Numbered from the stretch's first letter, positions 51,209-61,238 are shown. The stretch is DNA of 64,000 bases from Clostridiales bacterium UBA7285 (GCA_002472145.1 DKRJ01000026.1:3059-67058); one strand, 5' to 3'. Program-made: numbers and translations. The notes: generated by a model from the sequence alone, not told the origin.

Positions 51209-54200
51209 ATGAAAAAAGTCAAAAAATTCAAACGTGTGCTGGTCGCAAACAGAGGGGAGATCGCGATACGCGTGTTCAGGGCATGCCAGGAACTCGGCAT
51301 CAGGACCGTTGCGATCTACTCCGAAGAAGACAAAAACAGCCTTTTCCGCTTCAAGGCCGACGAGTCATATCAGATCGGCAAGGGCAAGACTCCGGTAGCG
51401 GCGTATCTCTCGATCGACGAGATCATCGACCTTGCAAAGGCGAAGGGCGTAGACGCCATCCATCCTGGCTACGGGTTCCTTTCGGAAAACTCGGCGTTTG
51501 CCAGAGCCTGCGAGGACGCGGGCATCGAATTCATCGGGCCTACGAGCAGGATGATGGATTCGCTCGGCGACAAGATCCAGTCCAAACTCGTCGCTCAGAA
51601 GGTCGGCGTAGCGTCCATTCCGGGCGTCGACAAAGCCATACAGAGCGAAGAGGAAGCGGTGGAATTCGCCGATAAATGCGGCTACCCGGTCATGCTTAAG
51701 GCGGCGGCCGGTGGAGGCGGACGAGGGATGCGCATCGTCAGGAACCGCGACGACATCGTGAACGAGTATCATCGCGCTAAGGACGAGGCGAAGATCGCCT
51801 TTGGCATCGACGACATCTTTATCGAAAAGTACCTCGAGAATCCTAAGCACGTAGAGGTGCAGGTCCTCGGAGACAAATACGGAAATATAGTCCATCTTTA
51901 CGAGAGAGACTGCTCCATCCAGAGGAGACATCAGAAGGTCATCGAATTCACGCCTTCTCTTTTGCTCACGGACAAGCAGCGGAAGGATATCTGCGACGAC
52001 GCGCTGAAGATCGCTCACAGCGTCGACTACAGGAGCGCCGGGACGATGGAATTCCTGCTCGACGATAAAGGCAATCACTATTTCATCGAGATGAACCCGA
52101 GGATCCAGGTAGAACACACTGTTACGGAAATGGTCACCGGGATCGACATAGTCCAGTCACAGATCCTGATAGCAGAGGGATATCCTCTCGACAGCCCTGA
52201 GGTCGGCATCAAGAGCCAGGACGACATCAAGCCGCGCGGATATGCGATCCAGTGCAGGATCACTACTGAGGACCCTACGTCGGGTTTTGCTCCTGACACG
52301 GGAAAGATCGAGATGTACAGGTCAGCCTCGGGTTTCGGCATCAGGCTCGACGGAGGAAACGGCTTCTCCGGAGCTGTCATCTCGCCTTACTATGACAGCC
52401 TTCTCGTAAAGGTCACCGCCTGGGCACTCACGTTCGACGGAGCGCGCCGCAAGGCGATCCGCGCTCTCAGAGAGACACAGATCAAGGGCGTCAAGACGAA
52501 CATCGGCTTCCTGCTGAACGTACTGAACCATCCGGCATTCGAGACGGGCAGCTGCACGACCGGCTTCATTTCGGCCAATCCGGAGCTGCTCTCGATCAGA
52601 GCGAAGGAAGATAAAGAACTTAAGATAATGCGCTTCCTCGGAGACAAGTTCGTGAACGAGACGAGAGGACACAAACCTCAGTTCGACGTTCCGTCGTTCC
52701 CTCAGGTCCCTGCCAGCAAAGTCAATTCTCTGCGCGGGACGAAGCAGATGCTTGACGAGGAAGGTCCGGAGGCGGTCGCAAAATGGGTACTCGGCCAGCA
52801 GAAACTTCTGATCACGGATACGACCATGCGCGACGCTCAGCAGTCTCTCATGGCTACGAGAGTCAGGACGGTCGATATGGAAAAGATCGCACCGGCGACT
52901 GCGCTCTACGAGAAGGATCTGTTCTCGCTGGAGATGTGGGGAGGCGCGACGTTCGACACGTCGTTCAGGTTCCTGAAGGAAGACCCATGGGAAAGGCTGA
53001 CGACGCTCCGCAAGCTCATACCGAACGTAATGTTCCAGATGCTCATCCGCGGTTCGAACGCCGTGGGATATAAGAACTACCCGGACAACGTGATCCGCGA
53101 ATTCGTCAGACTGTCTGCCGAGGCGGGGATCGACGTGTTCAGAATCTTCGACGCGCTCAACTGGAAAGAGGGCATGATGGTGGCGCTGGACGAGACTTTG
53201 AAACAGGGGAAGATCGCCGAGGTCTGCATGTGCTACACGGGCGACATCCTCGATAAGACGAGAACGAAGTACAGCCTGCACTATTACACCAAGCTCGCAA
53301 AGGAACTCGAGTCAGAGGGCGCGCACATCATCGGCATCAAGGATATGTCGGGACTGCTTAAGCCTATGGCCGCCAAAGAACTGATCGGCGAACTGAAGGC
53401 GACGCTCTCGATCCCTGTCCACCTCCACACGCACGACACGAGCGGAAACGGCATAGCGACCGTTTTAATGGCTGCACAGTCGGGAGTCGACATCATCGAC
53501 GCCGCCGTCAACAGCATGGCGGGCCTCACGTCGCAGCCGGGACTCAACTCCATAGTCGCCGCTCTGGAGCACTCCAGCAGGGATACGGGCATAGACGCCG
53601 ACGGCATCCAGAAACTCTCCGAGTACTGGAGGGACGTCCGTCCGGTATATTCGCAGTTCGAGTCGGGACTCAAGACGTCATCAGCTGAGATCTATAAATA
53701 CGAAATGCCTGGAGGACAGTATTCCAACCTCAAGGCTCAGGTCGACTCGTTCGGCCTCGGACACAAGTTCGAGGAAGTCAAGGAGATGTACCGGAAGGTC
53801 AATCTCATGCTCGGCGACATCATCAAGGTGACGCCTACGTCGAAGGTAGTCGGGGATACGGCGATCTTCATGGTCCAGAACGACATGACGCCTGAGAACA
53901 TCTTTGAAAAAGGCAAGGACGTGGACTTCCCGGATTCGCTCGTCTCGTTCTTCAGCGGACTCATGGGCCAGCCGCTCGGAGGCTTCCCTGCGAAACTGCA
54001 GAAGCTCGTCCTGAAGGATAAAGAACCTCTGACGGTAAGACCGGGAGAGGTCCTGCCTCCTGAAGATTTCAAGGCAGACAAGAAGCACATCGTCAAGGAT
54101 CTCGGCCGCAAAGGAACGGACCGCGAGGTCATCAGTTACGCGATATATCCGAAGGTCTTCGACGAATACGTAAAATCGATCGATAAAGACGGAAACTTCA

Positions 54201-54652
54201 GGAACATGGGCTCCGACGTATTCTTCTACGGGCTGACCGAAGGCGAGACGTGCGAGATCAAGATCGAAGAGGGTAAAGTCCTCGTAGTTAAACTGATCGA
54301 GGTCCGCGACGTGGACGACGAAGGCTTCCGCGAGGCAGTCTTTGAAGTCAACGGCAACCGCAGAGTCGTCAGGATCAAGGATAAGGAAGTCAAGGACTCC
54401 ATGGCAGTCGCGATCACTAGATACGCAGACGATGACAACCCGATGGAGATCGGCGCCAACATCCCGGGCGGAGTCGTAAAGATCCTCGTCAAGGAAGGCG
54501 ATAAGGTCAAAAACGGCCAGCCGGTGGCGGTCATCGAAGCCATGAAGATGGAGACGAACGTCATCTCCACGGCCGAGGGCACGGTCGACAAGATCTTCGT
54601 CAAGGAGGGCCAGCAGGTAAAAGCCGGCGAAATGATCGCCGTTCTCAAATAA
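51209..54652 (+). CDS. pyc: Pyruvate carboxylase
   Basis: 1147 residues, a complete single-chain enzyme. Biotin carboxylase (1-450) starts FKRVLVANRGEIAIRVFRAC, with the ATP-grasp KAAAGGGGRGMR and EMNPRIQVEH. Carboxyltransferase (about 530-830) has TTMRDAQQSLMATRVR and the metal-binding HTHDTSGN. The biotin carrier end has the biotinyl Lys1113 in EAMKMETN. It carboxylates pyruvate to oxaloacetate with ATP and bicarbonate. With PPDK at 35.5 kb it links the PEP, pyruvate and oxaloacetate pools. ptb follows 26 nt later. Confidence 0.97.
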   Translation: MKKVKKFKRVLVANRGEIAIRVFRACQELGIRTVAIYSEEDKNSLFRFKADESYQIGKGKTPVAAYLSIDEIIDLAKAKGVDAIHPGYGFLSENSAFARACEDAGIEFIGPTSRMMDSLGDKIQSKLVAQKVGVASIPGVDKAIQSEEEAVEFADKCGYPVMLKAAAGGGGRGMRIVRNRDDIVNEYHRAKDEAKIAFGIDDIFIEKYLENPKHVEVQVLGDKYGNIVHLYERDCSIQRRHQKVIEFTPSLLLTDKQRKDICDDALKIAHSVDYRSAGTMEFLLDDKGNHYFIEMNPRIQVEHTVTEMVTGIDIVQSQILIAEGYPLDSPEVGIKSQDDIKPRGYAIQCRITTEDPTSGFAPDTGKIEMYRSASGFGIRLDGGNGFSGAVISPYYDSLLVKVTAWALTFDGARRKAIRALRETQIKGVKTNIGFLLNVLNHPAFETGSCTTGFISANPELLSIRAKEDKELKIMRFLGDKFVNETRGHKPQFDVPSFPQVPASKVNSLRGTKQMLDEEGPEAVAKWVLGQQKLLITDTTMRDAQQSLMATRVRTVDMEKIAPATALYEKDLFSLEMWGGATFDTSFRFLKEDPWERLTTLRKLIPNVMFQMLIRGSNAVGYKNYPDNVIREFVRLSAEAGIDVFRIFDALNWKEGMMVALDETLKQGKIAEVCMCYTGDILDKTRTKYSLHYYTKLAKELESEGAHIIGIKDMSGLLKPMAAKELIGELKATLSIPVHLHTHDTSGNGIATVLMAAQSGVDIIDAAVNSMAGLTSQPGLNSIVAALEHSSRDTGIDADGIQKLSEYWRDVRPVYSQFESGLKTSSAEIYKYEMPGGQYSNLKAQVDSFGLGHKFEEVKEMYRKVNLMLGDIIKVTPTSKVVGDTAIFMVQNDMTPENIFEKGKDVDFPDSLVSFFSGLMGQPLGGFPAKLQKLVLKDKEPLTVRPGEVLPPEDFKADKKHIVKDLGRKGTDREVISYAIYPKVFDEYVKSIDKDGNFRNMGSDVFFYGLTEGETCEIKIEEGKVLVVKLIEVRDVDDEGFREAVFEVNGNRRVVRIKDKEVKDSMAVAITRYADDDNPMEIGANIPGGVVKILVKEGDKVKNGQPVAVIEAMKMETNVISTAEGTVDKIFVKEGQQVKAGEMIAVLK

Positions 54653-54678
54653 CTCATTTTAAGAAGGAGGTCGTTTGA

Positions 54679-55599
54679 ATGTTTATCAAGAACTTCAATC
54701 AGATGCGCGAGATGGTAAGCACGGGCAAGAAACGCACCGTGGCTGTCGTCTGCGCACATGACGAGCACGCCCTGGAAGCCGTTCTGCAGGCATACAGCGA
54801 AGGGCTCATGGATTACGTGCTCATCGGGAAAAAGGACGTCATAATCGAAAAAGGCCACATGCATAAGGTAGACATCCCGGATGACAAGATCGTCAACTGC
54901 GAAGACGATGTCGAATGCGCGAGGATCGCCATCCAGATGGTCAAGGACAGAGACGTCGACTTCATCCAGAAGGGACTGATAAAGACGGCGACACTCCTTC
55001 ACGAGGTCGTGAACCCGGAGACGGGGCTCAACGTCGGACGCACCATCTCGCATCTGGCTCTGCTCGACACGGAAAAATACCACAAGATAATAGGTGTTAC
55101 CGACGGCGGGATCATCATCCATCCTGACCTCGACATGAAGAAGGCCATCGTGAACAACGCCGTCAGCGCTTTCCTCAATCTGGGCTACGATAAGCCTAAG
55201 GTCGCCGCACTTTGCGCCATCGAATACGTGAATCCTAAGATGCCTGAGACTGTAGATGCCCAGAAACTCGCGAAAATGGCGGAAACGGGAGAGATCCCGA
55301 ACTGCTACATCGCGGGCCCGATCTCGATGGACCTCGCCTGCAACGCTGAATCCGCGACGATCAAAGGATACAGGCATCCGGTGGCCGGCGACGTCGACAT
55401 CCTGCTCGTTCCTTCCATTACGGCAGGCAACATCGTCGTAAAAGCAATCACCGGATTCTCGAACGCTCTGTTCGCGGGATGCGTCATAGGCGCCAAGTGC
55501 CCGATAGCTCTCAACTCCAGAAGCTCCACATTCGAGGAGAAATATTACGGTCTGATCGCCTGCAGTCTGATGGTAGACAGAGAACACGACGAGGAGTGA
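54679..55599 (+). CDS. ptb: Phosphate butyryltransferase
   Basis: 306 residues of the Ptb branch: FIKNFNQMREMVSTGKK, DFIQKGLIKTATLLHEVVN, GLNVGRTISHLAL, YVNPKMPETVDAQKLA, and a C-terminal EEKYYGLIACSLM. It transfers the acyl group of butyryl-CoA, or branched or aromatic acyl-CoAs, to phosphate. Its partner butyrate kinase is at 59297, with the indolepyruvate oxidoreductase genes between them. The acyl-CoA is therefore more likely to come from amino-acid-derived 2-oxo acids than from the butyrate pathway (inference). AAGGAGG precedes the ATG. A 118-nt gap without a clear signal follows. Confidence 0.93.
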   Translation: MFIKNFNQMREMVSTGKKRTVAVVCAHDEHALEAVLQAYSEGLMDYVLIGKKDVIIEKGHMHKVDIPDDKIVNCEDDVECARIAIQMVKDRDVDFIQKGLIKTATLLHEVVNPETGLNVGRTISHLALLDTEKYHKIIGVTDGGIIIHPDLDMKKAIVNNAVSAFLNLGYDKPKVAALCAIEYVNPKMPETVDAQKLAKMAETGEIPNCYIAGPISMDLACNAESATIKGYRHPVAGDVDILLVPSITAGNIVVKAITGFSNALFAGCVIGAKCPIALNSRSSTFEEKYYGLIACSLMVDREHDEE

Positions 55600-55717
55600 T
55601 CGGGACCGGACAGAAACTCTACATCGGGTGTATATCGGGCGGCAGACGGCGTTCATACGTGCTGCAAAGGTCAGTTTTTGAGCGCCGCCGGCCGTTCATT
55701 ACGGAAGGAGAGCTTAG

Positions 55718-57496
55718 ATGAAAATGCTTTTGACCGGAGACGAGGCCATTGCACGCGGAGCCTGGGAAGCGGGCGTCCGACATGCGGCTGCGTATCCGGG
55801 AACACCTAGTACCGAGATCCTGGAGAACATCGCGAAATACGATGAGATCTATGCCGAATGGGCGCCAAACGAAAAAGTCGCGATGGAGTCTGTCATCGGC
55901 GCATCAATGGCGGGAGTGCGGAGCATGGCATCCATGAAGCACGTAGGCGTCAACGTCGCAGCCGACCCGCTCATGACCTTCTCATACATGGGCGTCAACG
56001 GAGGCGCCGTACTCGTCTGCGCGGATGAACCTGGGATGTTCAGTTCGCAGAACGAGCAGGACAACAGGAATTACGCCCGCATGGGAAAATTTCCGATGCT
56101 GGAGCCATCCGACAGCCAGGAATGCCGCGATATGATGATCAAGGCGTTCGACCTGTCGGAAAAGTACAACGTCGTAACGATGGTCAGGCTCGTGACGAGA
56201 GTCTGCCACAGCAAATCCGTCGTCGAGACGGGGGATCGCGTCGAAGTCCCGGTAAAGGAATGGAGACCCGACCCTATGAAATACGTCGCTCTCCCGGCTC
56301 ACTCCCGCGTCCTCAGAGTACATCTGGAGGAACGCACGGCGAGCCTCAGGGAATACAGCGAAACGTCACCTTTCAATTTCGAAGAGATGCACGACACCTC
56401 GACGGGCGTCATCGCATCGGGCCCTTCTTACTATTACGCCAAAGAATATTTCGGCGACAGCGTGTCGTATCTGAAACTCGGGTTCACGAACCCGCTCCCG
56501 GAAAAACTCATCAGAGACTTCTGCTCTAAAGTCGACACGGTCTATATCCTCGAAGAGGACGATCCGTACATAGAAGATTTTGTTAAAACCCTCGGCATCG
56601 AATGCCACGGAAAGGACACGTTCCCTCCGTACGGCGAGATGACGCCTGATGTTATCAGAAAATCGCTGACGGGAGCCGGCCTTCCTTCGGTCGATTACGA
56701 CAGGACCAAAGTATTTTCACGTCCGCCTTCGCTCTGCGCCGGATGCCCTCACAGAGGCCTCTTCTACAGGCTCGGAAAGAGAAAGGACATCATGATCTCG
56801 GGCGACATCGGCTGCTATACGCTGGCCGCCGGAGCGCCTTACAACGCGATGAATTCCTGCGTATGCATGGGAGCGTCGATATCGGTGGGTCACGGCGCCC
56901 AGCAGGCGTTCAACCGCGCGGGGGTGAAGAGAAAGGTCGTTACCGTCCTCGGAGACTCGACTTTCTTCCACACCGGCGTCATCTCTCTGATCAACACGGT
57001 ATATAACAACAGCAACACCATCAACATCATCCTCGACAACAGGACGACGGGCATGACAGGCCATCAGCCTAACCCGGGCACAGGTTTCAACGCCAAAGAG
57101 CAGCCCGCGCCGATGATCGACCTGAAAAAGCTCGTCGAGGCGATCGGCATCAGGCACGTGAAGGTAATAGATCCTAACCGCCTGGACGAAGTGGACGCGG
57201 CGCTCGACGAATTCATGGATCTGGACGAGCCTTCCGTGATCATCACCAGGTACCCTTGCGCGCTGAAGAAATTCTCGGACGCCGACCGTGCGGAGTTTCC
57301 GGGCCTTTTCTCCACGAAGGACAGAGTGGACGCGGAGAAATGCATAGGCTGCAGGAAATGCCAGTCGACCGGGTGCCCGGCGCTCGTATTTGACGGCGCG
57401 GCAAAAAAAGTCTCGATCAGGCGCTCGGACTGCGTCGGATGCGACGTATGCGTACAGGTCTGCCCGACGGGAGCGATCGCAAAGGAGGAAGAGTGA
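55718..57496 (+). CDS. iorA: Indolepyruvate:ferredoxin oxidoreductase, alpha subunit
   Basis: 592 residues. The N-terminal pyrimidine-binding domain starts TGDEAIARGAWEAGVRHAAAYPGTPSTE. The TPP-binding C-terminal half has GDIGCYTLAAGAP (from residue 362) and LGDSTFFHTG. Two ferredoxin motifs end the chain: CIGCRKCQSTGCP and CVGCDVCVQVCP. The first Fe-S motif has the spacing typical of IorA rather than a standard 4Fe-4S ferredoxin. It oxidatively decarboxylates aryl-pyruvates (from Trp, Phe, Tyr) to aryl-acetyl-CoA, reducing ferredoxin. It overlaps iorB by 1 nt. Confidence 0.96.
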   Translation: MKMLLTGDEAIARGAWEAGVRHAAAYPGTPSTEILENIAKYDEIYAEWAPNEKVAMESVIGASMAGVRSMASMKHVGVNVAADPLMTFSYMGVNGGAVLVCADEPGMFSSQNEQDNRNYARMGKFPMLEPSDSQECRDMMIKAFDLSEKYNVVTMVRLVTRVCHSKSVVETGDRVEVPVKEWRPDPMKYVALPAHSRVLRVHLEERTASLREYSETSPFNFEEMHDTSTGVIASGPSYYYAKEYFGDSVSYLKLGFTNPLPEKLIRDFCSKVDTVYILEEDDPYIEDFVKTLGIECHGKDTFPPYGEMTPDVIRKSLTGAGLPSVDYDRTKVFSRPPSLCAGCPHRGLFYRLGKRKDIMISGDIGCYTLAAGAPYNAMNSCVCMGASISVGHGAQQAFNRAGVKRKVVTVLGDSTFFHTGVISLINTVYNNSNTINIILDNRTTGMTGHQPNPGTGFNAKEQPAPMIDLKKLVEAIGIRHVKVIDPNRLDEVDAALDEFMDLDEPSVIITRYPCALKKFSDADRAEFPGLFSTKDRVDAEKCIGCRKCQSTGCPALVFDGAAKKVSIRRSDCVGCDVCVQVCPTGAIAKEEE

Positions 57497-58074
57497 TGAC
57501 AAAGAACATTCTGCTTGCCGGGGTAGGCGGGCAGGGGACCATCCTTGCCGCAAAGATGCTCACCATCGGCCTGCTCGAAGAAGGATATGACGTAAAGATG
57601 AGCGAGATACACGGGATGAGCCAGCGCGGCGGCAACGTCGTATCGCAGGTCAGATACAGCCGTGAAAAGGTATATTCCCCTGTCATCGAAAAAGGTACCG
57701 CTGACATCGTCGTTGCCTTTGAGGAAATGGAGGCTCTCCGCAACCTGGACTACTTGAAACCGGAAGGCACTGTCGTAGTGAACACCGAGAGGATCCCGTC
57801 CATGACAGTCCTCACCGGCAAAGAGAATTATCCGGATGACGTGATCGGCGAGATCGAAAAGGCTGCCGGGCGGACGATAAAGATCGACGCCCATTCGATG
57901 GCCGAAAAACTCGGCAACGTCAAAGCCACGAACGTGATCCTTCTCGGGGTCCTCGTGAAGTCGATGGGGCTTACCGATATCAACTGGGAAGAGATAATCA
58001 GGAAAAACGTCAAGCCACAGTTCGCGGAACTGAACGTCAGCGCTCTCAGAGCGGGAATGGAGGCAGCAGGATGA
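57496..58074 (+). CDS. iorB: Indolepyruvate:ferredoxin oxidoreductase, beta subunit
   Basis: 192 residues from ATG 57496 (GGAGG just upstream; the frame opens earlier inside iorA). It is the gamma-type domain of the 2-oxoacid oxidoreductases: NILLAGVGGQGTILAAKML, then SEIHGMSQRGGNVVSQVR. It forms the catalytic complex with IorA; their adjacency and 1-nt overlap match the known iorAB pair. It overlaps the aminotransferase gene by 4 nt. Confidence 0.96.
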   Translation: MTKNILLAGVGGQGTILAAKMLTIGLLEEGYDVKMSEIHGMSQRGGNVVSQVRYSREKVYSPVIEKGTADIVVAFEEMEALRNLDYLKPEGTVVVNTERIPSMTVLTGKENYPDDVIGEIEKAAGRTIKIDAHSMAEKLGNVKATNVILLGVLVKSMGLTDINWEEIIRKNVKPQFAELNVSALRAGMEAAG

Positions 58075-59258
58075 TATCGTCTAAAATGAAACCTCTCGTC
58101 GCCGGAAGTTCAGTGATACGGCAGATGTTCGAGGAGGGGAAGAAACTCGCAGCCGAATACGGACCTGAAAACGTCTTCGATTTCAGCCTCGGCAATCCGA
58201 ACGTGCCCGCTCCCGAAGCGGTCAAAAACGCCATCGTAGACATAGTGACAAACGAGGACCCGGTAAAGGTCCACGGCTATATGAGCAACGCCGGATTCCC
58301 GGAAACGCGGAAAGTGATCGCCGATAATCTCAACAGGAGATTCGGCACGTCCTTTACGGAGAACAACGTCATCATGACGGTCGGCGCTGCGACAGCTCTG
58401 AACATCAGCCTGAAGACGATGCTCGAACCAGGAGACGAGGTGATATGCTTTGCCCCGTTCTTCGTGGAGTACGGCAACTATATCTCCAACTACGACGGGA
58501 AACTCGTCGTAGTCAGCCCGAACCCGGAGGGCGGCTTCATGCCGCGCCTCGATGAGTTCGAGGCTAAGGTCACCCCAAAGACAAAGGCCGTCATCATCAA
58601 CAGCCCGAATAACCCGACAGGCGTGATCTATCCGGCCGAAGTGATAGAGCAGATCGCCGGCATACTCCGAAATAGGCAGGCTGAGTACGGGACGGTTATA
58701 TACATCGTGGCCGATGAGCCGTACAGGGAACTCGCCTACGGAGGGGCAGAAGTGCCGTATCTGAGCAAGTTTTACGATAATACGATTATAGGGTACTCAT
58801 ACAGCAAATCCCTTTCTCTCCCGGGCGAAAGGATCGGCTACGTCGTCATCCCGGATGAGGCTGACGGCTCCGCGGAATTCATTCAGGCAGCGACGATCGC
58901 AAACAGGATCGCCGGAGGAGTGAACGCTCCTTCTTTGATGCAGCTCGTGATCGCCAGATGCGTCGACGAGAAGTGCGATGTCGCTTTCTATGAGAAAAAC
59001 GGGAAAACGCTCTATGACGCTTTGACGGCCATGGGCTTCGAATGCGTCAAACCGCAGGGAGCCTTCTATCTCTGGATGAAGACGCCTGTCCCGGACGCTG
59101 AATTCGTTGCGGAAGCCAAAAAGAGGAATATCCTGGTCGTCCCGGGCACGTCATTTGCCGGACCGGGCTATGTCAGGATCTCGTACTGCGTATCCTACGA
59201 CACCATCATCAGGTCGCTCCCGGGGTTCCGGGAACTCGCGAATATTTACTTCAAATGA
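58071..59258 (+). CDS. PLP-dependent aminotransferase, class I/II
   Basis: 395 residues of the AspC/aromatic family: NPNVPAP, NSPNNPTGVIYP, VADEPYRELAY, the PLP Lys246 in SYSKSLSLPGERIGY, and the C-terminal RISYCVS with the carboxylate-binding Arg. It transfers amino groups from an amino acid to a 2-oxo acid. Being translationally coupled to iorAB (4-nt overlap), it is likely to make the 2-oxo acid used by IorAB, probably from aromatic or branched amino acids. Specificity cannot be read from sequence. Confidence 0.93.
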   Translation: MISSKMKPLVAGSSVIRQMFEEGKKLAAEYGPENVFDFSLGNPNVPAPEAVKNAIVDIVTNEDPVKVHGYMSNAGFPETRKVIADNLNRRFGTSFTENNVIMTVGAATALNISLKTMLEPGDEVICFAPFFVEYGNYISNYDGKLVVVSPNPEGGFMPRLDEFEAKVTPKTKAVIINSPNNPTGVIYPAEVIEQIAGILRNRQAEYGTVIYIVADEPYRELAYGGAEVPYLSKFYDNTIIGYSYSKSLSLPGERIGYVVIPDEADGSAEFIQAATIANRIAGGVNAPSLMQLVIARCVDEKCDVAFYEKNGKTLYDALTAMGFECVKPQGAFYLWMKTPVPDAEFVAEAKKRNILVVPGTSFAGPGYVRISYCVSYDTIIRSLPGFRELANIYFK

Positions 59259-59296
59259 ATCAACCAAGCTAAGAAGCGGAACAGGAGGAAATACAT

Positions 59297-60421
59297 ATGA
59301 TTAGAGAACTGATCATAAATTCCGGCTCGACTAGCACTAAACTGGCTGTATTTGAAGACGGGCGCGATGTGTTTTCAAAAACAGTATCGTACAGCGAAAA
59401 ACAGATCGCCGAATGCGGCGGCCTCTACGAACAGATCCCTATGAGGAAGCAGGCCGTCATCGATTTTTTAAAGGAAGCCGGGTATCAGATGGGCGACTTT
59501 GACGCCATCATGTGCCGCGGTGGGATGGTATGGGGCATCCACATGGGCGGATACCGCGTGAACGATGAACTCGCGGAAGCCCTGCGCGACCCGGAAGTCT
59601 GCTCGCCGCACGCCTCGGATCTGGCAGGCATCATCGGCAAGGAACTCGCCGACGAGTCAGGCACCGGAGTGGAAGCATACATCTACGATGCCGTGACCGG
59701 AGCGTCCTTAAGCGACGTGGCGATGATAACGGGGTTCCCGGAGATAACCCGCAGGAGCTGCTGCCACGTGCTCAATTCACACGCGCAGGCTCTGCGCTAC
59801 GCCGAGGAGCACGGGAAAAAATACGAGGATCTGAGCCTGATAGTGGCGCATCTCGGCGGAGGCATCTCGTTCTGCGCCATCGAAGACGGAAAGATCATCG
59901 ACTCCATCGGCGACGACGACGGCGCTTTTTCGCCTGAGCGTTCCGGTTTCACGCAGATCCTGCCGATAATCAAAATGTGCTACAGCGGCAAATACACGTA
60001 TGACGAGATGGTGTCGATGATCCGCGGCAAGGGCGGGCTCGTCGCTTATCTCGGCACGTCAGACGTCATCGAGATCGAGAACATGATAAGGGCGGGCAAC
60101 AGAAAAGCCGAACTGCTGTACGAGGCTCAGGCGTATCAGATCGCAAAGGGCATAGGCGAGATGATGGTGGTGGTAAAGGGCAAACTTGACACCATCATCC
60201 TGACAGGCGGCATCGCCCACTCTAAAATGCTCACCGAGAAGGTGCGCAAGTACGTTGAATTCGCGGCGCCGGTAACGATCTATCCGGGAGAGCAGGAGAT
60301 GGAAGCGCTCGCTCAGGGCGGCATCAGAATGCTGACCGGTCAGGAGCCGATAAAGGAATTTTCTCTGAGGGCACTGAAGAAAAACCTGAGATCGCCGCTT
60401 AAAAGGGAGAACACCATATGA
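59297..60421 (+). CDS. buk: Butyrate kinase
   Basis: 374 residues of the acetate/butyrate kinase (ASKHA) family, Buk branch: LIINSGSTSTKLAVFEDG (phosphate 1 loop), CRGGMVWGI, LNSHAQALRYA, AHLGGGISFCAIEDG (phosphate 2) and LTGGIAHSKM (adenosine). It makes ATP and an organic acid from acyl phosphate supplied by Ptb. AGGAGG lies 8 nt upstream, and the 3' end overlaps the NYN gene by 4 nt. Substrates may include isovalerate, isobutyrate, phenylacetate or indoleacetate, given the iorAB context. Confidence 0.95.
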   Translation: MIRELIINSGSTSTKLAVFEDGRDVFSKTVSYSEKQIAECGGLYEQIPMRKQAVIDFLKEAGYQMGDFDAIMCRGGMVWGIHMGGYRVNDELAEALRDPEVCSPHASDLAGIIGKELADESGTGVEAYIYDAVTGASLSDVAMITGFPEITRRSCCHVLNSHAQALRYAEEHGKKYEDLSLIVAHLGGGISFCAIEDGKIIDSIGDDDGAFSPERSGFTQILPIIKMCYSGKYTYDEMVSMIRGKGGLVAYLGTSDVIEIENMIRAGNRKAELLYEAQAYQIAKGIGEMMVVVKGKLDTIILTGGIAHSKMLTEKVRKYVEFAAPVTIYPGEQEMEALAQGGIRMLTGQEPIKEFSLRALKKNLRSPLKRENTI

Positions 60422-61233
60422 ATGAAGAAAAACGTGTCGCGCTTCTGATAGACGCGGAAAACGTATCAGCCCAGTACGCGGACCGCATCCTGGAGGAGGT
60501 CTCGAACTACGGGATATGCTCGTATAAAAGGATATACGGCGCGTGGGACAGGATCGTGCAGACGAAATGGGAGAGTCAGATAAACAAGTATTCTCTCAAG
60601 CCGATCATGCTCTTCAACAACATAAAGGGCAAAACGGCCACTGACACGTCCCTGATCATCGACGCGATGGATATCCTCTATAAGGGAACGACCGATGTTT
60701 TCTGCATCGTCTCATCCGACAGCGACTTTACTGCGCTGGCGAGGCGCCTTCTGGAGGAGGGCGTCGAGGTGATCGGCATGGGCGAGTCGTCCAAGGCGAC
60801 CGAGGCGCTCGAGAACGCGTGCAGCAAATACGTCTACATCGACCTCCTCGACAAGGACGAAGATGACGAAAAATCACTGAACGCGTCAGACGCTCCAGTT
60901 TCGCAGGAATCCGCCTCTTCCTCTGCCAGAACAGAACACGGGCACAGAGACGCCCAGAAGAAGTCCGAGCGTACCGCCGGCAACACTCCGGGCAAAAAGG
61001 ATATCGAAAACAAGATAAAGCAGATAATCATGGAGAACGAAGACCGCGGCAGGCAGACCGATCTCGGCCTTCTGGGCAACGAACTGATAAAGGCCTTCCG
61101 CAACTTCGACGTCCGCTACTACGAAAAGAAGGGCGGCGGCAAATACGCGTACCTGAAGGATTTCGTGAGCGATTACAAGAGTTTCAAATTGACGGAGACG
61201 CTCGACAAGGGCATCATCGTAAGCCTGAAATAA
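60418..61233 (+). CDS. NYN-domain RNase-like protein with C-terminal OST-HTH domain
   Basis: 271 residues. The N-terminal NYN (LabA/DUF88) domain has acidic residues of a PIN-type metal site: ALLIDAENVS, KTATDTSLIIDAMDIL and VSSDSDFTALARRL. A charged linker (about 145-190) leads to an OST-HTH/LOTUS domain (about 195-270; ENKIKQIIMENEDRGRQTDLG ending YLKDF). The pair suggests RNA binding and cleavage. It overlaps buk by 4 nt, although no functional tie is apparent. A strong terminator follows. Confidence 0.9.
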   Translation: MNEEKRVALLIDAENVSAQYADRILEEVSNYGICSYKRIYGAWDRIVQTKWESQINKYSLKPIMLFNNIKGKTATDTSLIIDAMDILYKGTTDVFCIVSSDSDFTALARRLLEEGVEVIGMGESSKATEALENACSKYVYIDLLDKDEDDEKSLNASDAPVSQESASSSARTEHGHRDAQKKSERTAGNTPGKKDIENKIKQIIMENEDRGRQTDLGLLGNELIKAFRNFDVRYYEKKGGGKYAYLKDFVSDYKSFKLTETLDKGIIVSLK

Positions 61234-61238
61234 AGCAA

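Noticed and set aside
54679..60421. Reading ptb-buk here as a plain butyrate-formation operon
   Set aside because: No thl, hbd, crt, bcd or etf genes are in the window, and iorAB plus an aminotransferase separate ptb from buk. Butyrate as one of several products remains possible.
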